Shown here: positions 6,825-10,823 of the stretch, in pieces
Numbering within the stretch: the stretch's first letter is position 1
Layout of the letters: each line of letters starts with the position of its first letter
DNA from: Planctomycetota bacterium
GTDB lineage: Bacteria; Planctomycetota; Planctomycetia; Isosphaerales; Isosphaeraceae
Assembly (NCBI GenBank): GCA_021778575.1
Contig: JAJYCH010000082.1
Span: 1-10,823 of the forward strand
DNA length: 10,823 nt
Direction: 5' to 3'
The notes under the pieces: model-generated
What the model was told of the DNA's origin: nothing
The model's input: the letters and a program-made list of their open reading frames with translations, nothing else
Databases searched by the model: none
Position numbers and translations under genes: made by a program

Positions 6825-7132
6825 GGGCGACCTCGCCCTCCATCCATGGTGTGGGGCGCTGGACCGCCGCCTCGCCCTCACGTGGACGAAGCGTACCTAC
6901 GGACCCGCGCCGACCGCGGGGCAAGTCGCCGCCCCGAGGACGTCTCGCGGTCATCGCGAGACGAGTCCGACGCAACCCGATCCTCAGGATCAAGTCGCGC
7001 CGACCGTCCTTTACTTTCCTTAGTTCACGGACGACTCAATCACAAAATTTGATGAAAGAGTCAAGGCCAAGCTCGGCATCGGATCGCGCAAGGGCTGGTC
7101 CGTTCAGACCTGTTTCACGCGTCGAGAACCCC
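6825..7132. other. Non-coding region between two minus-strand genes, with a 9-bp hairpin
   Basis: These 308 bp follow the stop at 7133 and precede the secreted-protein gene. A perfect stem cgtctcgcg (6941-6949) / cgcgagacg (6955-6963) with a 5-nt loop lies 117 nt upstream of the ATG and has no T-run. A -35-like TTGACT occurs on the minus strand near 7060, but no -10 box follows at the right distance. A 6-bp palindrome gatcctgaggatc lies near 6985. No gene of its own is visible on either strand; the readings in other frames are Arg/Gly-rich shadows. Confidence 0.55.
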
Positions 7133-7594
7133 TCAATCGTCGCTATCTTCCGGGTCGACGATATCCGGGATGTACGCCGAGGCGGTTTCGAGGAAGCGGG
7201 GTAAGAAGCGATCGATGAAGACCGAGACGGCGATCTGGGTCGTCGGGTTGTCCATCCCCCAGAGACTGGCCCGGGGCATGGTCAGGTCCGGGTCCATCTG
7301 AATGCAGTATTGTTCGTCGACGGCAAGCGAGAACGGGACCGCCTTGATCCAGACCTTCGCCAGTTCGTTGACCCCGGGGCCGCCGATGGAGATCGTGGGA
7401 ATCTCCTGGAGGTCTTCCTCGTTGAGCCAGCGGAAGTCGGCGATCACCCGGATCTCGAACCTCAGGTCGAGCCGTCGCGCGGCACGATTGACTTGCTGCT
7501 GGAGATAATACGCCAGCGGCCGGTCGAGTTCCTCGGCGCGGAGCGAACTTCCCGTGACGATCAGCAAGAGCCTTGACGCTGAATCGTCGGCCAT
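7133..7594 (-). CDS. Small alpha/beta protein with GGPGVN and WGMD motifs, unknown function
   Basis: The product has 153 residues and is acidic, with no signal peptide or membrane segment. It starts with a hydrophobic beta-strand and loop (RLLLIVTGSS, 8-17), then a long helix (21-42), a second strand (FEIRVIADF), and PTISIGGPGVN (66-76). After a strand-rich part comes ASLWGMDNPTTQ (109-120), which leads into a helix (IAVSVFIDRFLPRFLETA), and an Asp/Glu tail. The order of strands and helices suggests a Rossmann-like fold. The Gly-rich turn and the WGMD segment look like conserved functional motifs, but I cannot name the family. AGGGG about 7 nt before the ATG at 7594 supports the start. A candidate promoter lies at 7695-7666. 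It sits 147 bp after the tethered dsRBD-like gene on the same strand. Confidence 0.75.
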   Translation of the reverse strand: MADDSASRLLLIVTGSSLRAEELDRPLAYYLQQQVNRAARRLDLRFEIRVIADFRWLNEEDLQEIPTISIGGPGVNELAKVWIKAVPFSLAVDEQYCIQMDPDLTMPRASLWGMDNPTTQIAVSVFIDRFLPRFLETASAYIPDIVDPEDSDD

Positions 7595-7665
7595 GCGCGG
7601 CCCCTTTCTGATGCAGTCCAGATTGCCGAGTCGAAAAGGTCGAAGAGGGGGGAACCAGCCGCGCT

Positions 7666-7695
7666 ATCTTAGCCGAACGACCCGAGGAGTCTCAA
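7666..7695 (-). promoter_or_regulatory. Candidate sigma-70-type promoter for the 7133-7594 gene
   Basis: On the minus strand TTGAGA (7695-7690, five of six consensus bases) is separated by 18 bp from TAAGAT (7671-7666, four of six). Transcription would start near 7659, 65 nt before the ATG. A weak gagtc/gactc hairpin overlaps the -35 box. It would let this gene be expressed apart from the gene at 7741-8418. Both matches are by eye. Confidence 0.4.
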
Positions 7696-7740
7696 GGACT
7701 CAGGATGACTTGCGCGAGGCTCGCCGCGAAGTCTTGCCCC

Positions 7741-8418
7741 TCAATCCTGGGCCTGGGTCGCTTTCCAGAGCGCCACTCGCTTGAGGGCCGATTCGGCGGC
7801 CTGGTACTCGTCGTCGGCTTCGGCCTCGAAGTGGTGCCCAACGGCTTTCAGCCCCTCGACGGGAATGACGCACGAAAACCGGGCATGGCCATCGGCGTCC
7901 CCTTCAATGGTATAGCGGGCCACTCCCAGCGCCTTCATTTTCTTGCGGAGCGCGGACCAGTCCTGCCCGGTAGGAGAAGTGGACGGCGCTGTCGGCGTCG
8001 CCGGCGCGGGACGTTCGAGCGAGGCCAGTTGCGTGACCGTATCGAGCGACGGCAAGCTGGCGGGTTCGGGCGGAGTGGGGGCCGGCAACGGTGCCAAAGC
8101 CGCCGAGGGGGTCGAGGGGGACTCGGGAAGCAAGGGAGGATCGGCCTGCGCCAGCTCGGCGATCGACTTCGCCCCTTTTTTCTCCTCGGGAGCCGCCGTG
8201 AACGACGGCGGGACCAGGTTCGGCGTGGTATTGGCCGTGGGAAACTGCCGGACCTTTGCCGACCCAGGCGGCTCGTGACTCGACTTATCGTCCACGATGA
8301 TCGACCGCCCAGCGGCGAAATTCCGCTGAATCCAGGCCAGTCCCGGCCCGTTCATGACCGCTCCACCACCGAACGCGGCTCCAACCAGCACAAGGGCAAA
8401 TACTCCGCGGCGCACCAT
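7741..8418 (-). CDS. Membrane-anchored protein with Pro/Ala linker and dsRBD-like C-terminal domain
   Basis: The product has 225 residues. RR at 3-4 and a hydrophobic stretch (about 5-24) form a membrane anchor or uncleaved signal. Residues about 45-150 are low-complexity Pro/Ala/Ser/Thr, a flexible linker. Residues about 153-222 look folded. A helix (WSALRKKMKALG) comes first, then three strands (ARYTIEGDA, ARFSCVIPV, HHFEAEADD) and a C-terminal helix (YQAAESALKRVALWKA). This alpha-beta-beta-beta-alpha order and the last helix's AES-AL spacing match the double-stranded-RNA-binding fold. The usual Lys cluster at the start of helix 2 (the KKxAK pattern) is missing, so RNA binding is doubtful. 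If the protein inserts with its N-terminus inside, the domain would lie outside the cytoplasm. GGAGG 8 nt before the ATG at 8418 fixes the start. Confidence 0.72.
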   Translation of the reverse strand: MVRRGVFALVLVGAAFGGGAVMNGPGLAWIQRNFAAGRSIIVDDKSSHEPPGSAKVRQFPTANTTPNLVPPSFTAAPEEKKGAKSIAELAQADPPLLPESPSTPSAALAPLPAPTPPEPASLPSLDTVTQLASLERPAPATPTAPSTSPTGQDWSALRKKMKALGVARYTIEGDADGHARFSCVIPVEGLKAVGHHFEAEADDEYQAAESALKRVALWKATQAQD

Positions 8419-8470
8419 GATGACAGCCTCCTTGCTTGCGTGCTCATCCCCTGGCCCGGTCAAGTCTCCG

Positions 8471-8500
8471 ACAAATTCGGACGGATTATTCCGAGTTTGT
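8471..8500. promoter_or_regulatory. Operator-like dyad enclosing a -10-like box, upstream of the membrane-anchored gene
   Basis: Arms acaaattcgg (8471-8480) and ccgagtttgt (8491-8500) are reverse complements except for one T-G pair, with a 10-bp spacer. Arm centres are 20 bp apart, about two helical turns, which suits a dimeric regulator. The spacer holds AATAAT on the minus strand (8490-8485), a possible -10 box 66 nt upstream of the ATG at 8418; no good -35 box is visible. A regulator here would block or reshape that promoter. It could equally be a leader hairpin if transcription starts further upstream. Confidence 0.4.
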
Positions 8501-8650
8501 TCACAAGACCACGCCGGAGTCGTCGAATCTCCTAATGCGAAGGGACGTCGCATTGGACCGGAGTCCCCCCCCTTTGGCAAGGTCAACCGGACACAAGGGC
8601 CTGGGCCTCCCGCTTCCCCGAGGGGCCTCGGTCATGCTAGGCTGAATTTC

Positions 8651-8854
8651 ATGCTCGGAGTGATCTGGAACATCCTCACCCTGCCGATCCGGATCGTGGT
8701 CTGGGTTCTCGACTTCCTCAGTCGAGCCACTGGCCTGGTCTTGGGGTTCGCGCTCATGGTTCTGGGCGTGGCGATCGGTGCTGGCCCGTCGCTGATCCTC
8801 GGCGTGCCGCTCTTTTTGGTCGGCCTGCTGCTGACTCTCCGCTGCCTGGGATGA
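8651..8854 (+). CDS. 67-residue small membrane protein
   Basis: The product is almost entirely hydrophobic. The first segment (about 4-24, IWNILTLPIRIVVWVLDFLS) is amphipathic or membrane-spanning. A Gly-rich stretch follows (28-64, GLVLGFALMVLGVAIGAGPSLILGV with LFLVGLLLTLRC) that can cross the membrane once or twice as a hairpin around the GAGPS turn. I do not recognise the family. AGG at 8639-8641, 9 nt before the ATG at 8651, supports the start; longer in-frame readings include Pro/Arg-rich sequence from the divergent promoter region. The stop lies 15 nt before the cysteine desulfurase ATG, so the two are probably co-transcribed. The link to sulfur metabolism is unknown. Confidence 0.7.
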   Translation: MLGVIWNILTLPIRIVVWVLDFLSRATGLVLGFALMVLGVAIGAGPSLILGVPLFLVGLLLTLRCLG

Positions 8855-8869
8855 TAGGCCGCGCCACTG

Positions 8870-10045
8870 ATGCCTTCGATCGACCTCGACCAGAATGCGA
8901 CGACCCCGCTCGACCCCGAAGTCTTCGAGGCGATGCGCCCACACTGGCTGAGCGGCGGCAATCCCGAGAGCCGCCACGCGCTCGGCCGAGGCGCCCGCCG
9001 AGCCCTGGAACAGTCGCGCGAGTCGATCGCCCGGATTCTCGGAGCCTCGCCCGACGAGGTGGTCTTCACCTCGGGCGGGACCGAGGCCAATAACCTGGCC
9101 ATCTTCGGAGTTCTGGGGGAGGACTCAGGACTGAGGGCTCGGGACTCAACTGGCATTCAGATCGTGACCAGCCCGATCGAACATCCCGCCGTCGCCGAAG
9201 TGGTGGGAAGGTTGGCAACGGAGGGAGTCGCTATCGACCAGGCCCCGGTCGAAACCGATGGCCGGGTGGATGTGGCGGCGATGGCCGCCTTGATCCGGCC
9301 CGAGACGAAGCTGCTGACCTTGATGCTCGCCAACAATGAAACCGGCGCGATCCAGCAGGTCGGCGAACTGGCGAAACTGGCGAATCTACAAGGAGTTCCG
9401 GTCCACACCGACGCCGTTCAGGCGGTCGGCCGGATACCGGTGAATTTCCGAGATCTTGGCGTGGCGACGCTCGCCGCCAGCGGCCACAAGTTTCACGGTC
9501 CAGGGGGGATCGGGCTCCTCCTGGTCCGCAAGGGGGTGAAATTGAGCCCTCGAAACTTCGGCGGCGGCCAGCAAAACGGTCGGCGCCCCGGAACCCCCGC
9601 CGTGGCCCTGACGGTTGGGATGGCCAGAGCGCTCGAACGATGGGAAAACGAAGCCAAAGAAAGATCGGCAAGATGGGCAAAATTAACCGATCGACTCGAA
9701 TCGGGATTGAGCGAAGCATTGGGAGCTGATCGAGCCATCCGCAACGGTCCGAGCGATCCAGGCAACCGGCTCCCGCAAACCCTCAACATCAGCTTCCCCG
9801 GTCTCGACGGCGACGCCTTACTGATGCAGCTCGACCTGGCGGGAGTGGCCGTCTCGCTTGGCTCCGCCTGCGCCAGCGGAGCCACAGAACCCTCGCCGAC
9901 CCTGAAGGCCATGAAGATCCCCGAAGACCGCCTCCGAGCTTCCGTGAGGATGAGCCTGGGAGCCAGGACCACCGAAAACGAGGTCGAGGAGGCGCTCGCC
10001 CGGATCATCGCCGTCGTCGAACGGATCAGGAGTGCCCAGGATTAG
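8870..10045 (+). CDS. Cysteine desulfurase, NifS/IscS type (class V aminotransferase fold)
   Basis: This 391-residue PLP enzyme converts cysteine to alanine and passes the sulfur, as a persulfide, to iron-sulfur cluster or thio-cofactor assembly. All key residues are present: SGGTEANNLAI (68-78), His105 in IEHPAV, Asn155 in ANNETGAI, Asp181 and Gln184 in HTDAVQAVG, the PLP lysine Lys207 in SGHKFHGPGG, and the sulfur-accepting Cys334 in GSACASG, a group I signature. Length matches the family (about 390-400). Residues 84-95 form an unusual extra loop encoded by a GGACTCA-type repeat. The ATG at 8870 follows the small membrane protein gene by 15 nt; AGG at 8856-8858 is a distant ribosome site, so coupling is likely. 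No IscU, SufE or IscR neighbour is visible. Whether it serves Fe-S assembly or tRNA thiolation cannot be told. Confidence 0.95.
   Translation: MPSIDLDQNATTPLDPEVFEAMRPHWLSGGNPESRHALGRGARRALEQSRESIARILGASPDEVVFTSGGTEANNLAIFGVLGEDSGLRARDSTGIQIVTSPIEHPAVAEVVGRLATEGVAIDQAPVETDGRVDVAAMAALIRPETKLLTLMLANNETGAIQQVGELAKLANLQGVPVHTDAVQAVGRIPVNFRDLGVATLAASGHKFHGPGGIGLLLVRKGVKLSPRNFGGGQQNGRRPGTPAVALTVGMARALERWENEAKERSARWAKLTDRLESGLSEALGADRAIRNGPSDPGNRLPQTLNISFPGLDGDALLMQLDLAGVAVSLGSACASGATEPSPTLKAMKIPEDRLRASVRMSLGARTTENEVEEALARIIAVVERIRSAQD
9121..9148 (+). repeat. Short imperfect GGACTCA repeat inside the cysteine desulfurase gene
   Basis: The units ggactca, ggactga, gggctc and gggactca stand in tandem and encode about residues 84-93, lying just before the strand that leads to IEHPAV. 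IscS enzymes have a spacing about six residues shorter there. It stays in frame and probably forms a surface loop. The repeat form suggests recent slippage expansion or insertion of a small dispersed element. Confidence 0.5.
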
Positions 10046-10231
10046 ACCGCCACGACGCCCAGCTCACGGAGAGGCAAGACTTTCGTCCACGGATAGTCGA
10101 TGACTAAATGGGAAACGCGGAATTCTGGGTCTCTACAGAACCCTGAAGGTCTCCCTTTTCTGCCTACCCTCCCCATTCGTGAGGCAGGAACCTCTCGAAG
10201 ATTTCGAATGGACTCGATTTCGGAGGAAAGC

Positions 10232-10823
10232 ATGTCCAGGATTCAATACCGAGGCTCGATTGCTCTGGGGGCCGTTCTGGTTGCCCTGCTCTCGACAAGA
10301 GCGGTCGACGCGCAAGTCAGCATCGACCCGAGAGCGCCCCGAGAACCCGGTGGCTTGGTGAACAACATAATCACCGGGGTTCAGTATGACATCGTGAACC
10401 AGAGGCTGGCCGAACGTCGCCTCCAGTTTCTTCAAGCAAAGCTCAGGCACGATGCCGAGCGGGGAAACGCCGCCGCAGTGGAACGTGACAAACGTCGGAT
10501 CGACAACGTCATGACTCGCATCAGGATGGACGAATGGTTGATTCGGTGGAATTCACTCGAATACCCCTGCTTCTACCCGCTCCCGATCCGGACCGATCCC
10601 GCGACCTGCTCCGTCATCGCCCAGATGACGCAGCCGACCGAATCTCACTTCCCCACGCAGGATGTCGCGCCCCCGACCTTGACCCCGGGACCATCGAGCA
10701 CCTACCCAACGACCACGACCATGAGCCCGACACCGACCCCAATCACAATCACGATCGACAATAGCGGGCCGCCGGGCGTCAGTATCGACTTCGCCATTGA
10801 TGGCGTCGCCCAGCAGTTCGCCG
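10232..10823 (+). CDS. Secreted protein with helical region and Pro/Thr-rich linker, cut by the window end
   Basis: An open frame runs from the ATG at 10232 to the window end, 197 codons without a stop, so the product is incomplete. GGAGG at 10222-10226, 5 nt before the ATG, is the strongest ribosome site in the window. A signal peptide is clear: SIALGAVLVALLS followed by TRAVDA, with a likely cut before QVS (residue 28). Residues 52-105 are charged and helical (INQRLAERR-like heptads), possibly coiled coil. Cys113 and Cys126 could form a disulfide around YPCFYP. A Pro/Thr/Ser linker (about 140-170) leads into a beta-like stretch (ITITIDNSGPPGVSIDFAID), which looks like the start of a small beta domain. 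I do not recognise the family. It is likely an envelope protein; its function is unknown. Confidence 0.75.
   Translation, partial: MSRIQYRGSIALGAVLVALLSTRAVDAQVSIDPRAPREPGGLVNNIITGVQYDIVNQRLAERRLQFLQAKLRHDAERGNAAAVERDKRRIDNVMTRIRMDEWLIRWNSLEYPCFYPLPIRTDPATCSVIAQMTQPTESHFPTQDVAPPTLTPGPSSTYPTTTTMSPTPTPITITIDNSGPPGVSIDFAIDGVAQQFA

Noticed and set aside
6485..7204. Plus-strand open frame across the 6825-7132 gap
   Set aside because: It is Arg/Pro/Ser-rich, antisense to the secreted-protein gene over half its length, and shows no family features.
7696..7705. The 10-mer ggactcagga also occurs at 9121-9130, suggesting a dispersed repeat
   Set aside because: Many 10-mers are expected to recur by chance in a window of this size, so two copies alone prove nothing.
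7705..8535. A 276-codon plus-strand open frame opposite the membrane-anchored gene
   Set aside because: The product is Arg/Gly-rich low-complexity sequence. The minus-strand gene has a strong ribosome site, a membrane segment and a folded C-terminal domain.
10133..10450. Minus-strand open frame overlapping the start of the last gene
   Set aside because: It lies opposite a signal peptide and strong ribosome site on the plus strand and has no recognisable domain.
1..10823. Search for tRNA genes, CRISPR arrays, insertion sequences and phage or defence modules
   Set aside because: No cloverleaf with a TTCGA arm and CCA end, no regularly spaced repeats, and no transposase, integrase or defence-enzyme motifs were seen. 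The lone methyltransferase is not enough to call a restriction-modification system.

Overview
The window is GC-rich DNA from a bacterium, most probably a planctomycete of the Isosphaera/Singulisphaera kind. I infer this from the mix of small uncharacterised secreted and membrane-anchored proteins, Arg/Ala/Pro-rich proteins with Pro/Thr linkers, loose gene clustering and mostly short operons. No ribosomal RNA or other marker gene confirms it. I see no tRNA, rRNA, CRISPR array, insertion sequence or prophage module.

Layout. Bases 1-162 carry a paired palindromic repeat and a TATAAT box in front of an apparently orphan beta-class DNA methyltransferase (163-1056, +). A minus-strand pair converges on it: an unrecognised Arg-rich protein (1491-1874) and a short lipoprotein-like protein (1063-1491), joined by a TGATG stop/start overlap. 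Their terminator lies inside the last codons of the methyltransferase. After about 360 bp of non-coding DNA comes a GT87-type polytopic glycosyltransferase (2238-3677, -). It is transcribed away from a membrane-anchored TPR-like protein (3815-4999, +) and a DinB-fold protein (5154-5657, +).

A shared hairpin at 5676-5705 separates DinB from three minus-strand genes: a secreted protein with a lectin-like C-terminal domain (5742-6824), a small alpha/beta protein of unknown function (7133-7594), and a membrane-anchored protein whose C-terminal domain resembles a double-stranded-RNA-binding fold (7741-8418). An operator-like dyad lies upstream of the last of these. On the plus strand a 67-residue membrane protein (8651-8854) is followed 15 nt later by a NifS/IscS-type cysteine desulfurase (8870-10045). 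A secreted Pro/Thr-rich protein begins at 10232 and runs off the end.

How the genes work together. No single pathway is apparent. The recognisable functions are DNA adenine methylation, polyprenyl-phosphate-dependent mannosyl-type transfer at the membrane, sulfur mobilisation from cysteine, and a metal-dependent DinB-fold activity. They look like independent housekeeping or accessory functions set among lineage-specific envelope proteins. The least explained items are the tethered dsRBD-like protein, the GGPGVN/WGMD protein beside it, and the dyads in the promoter regions.
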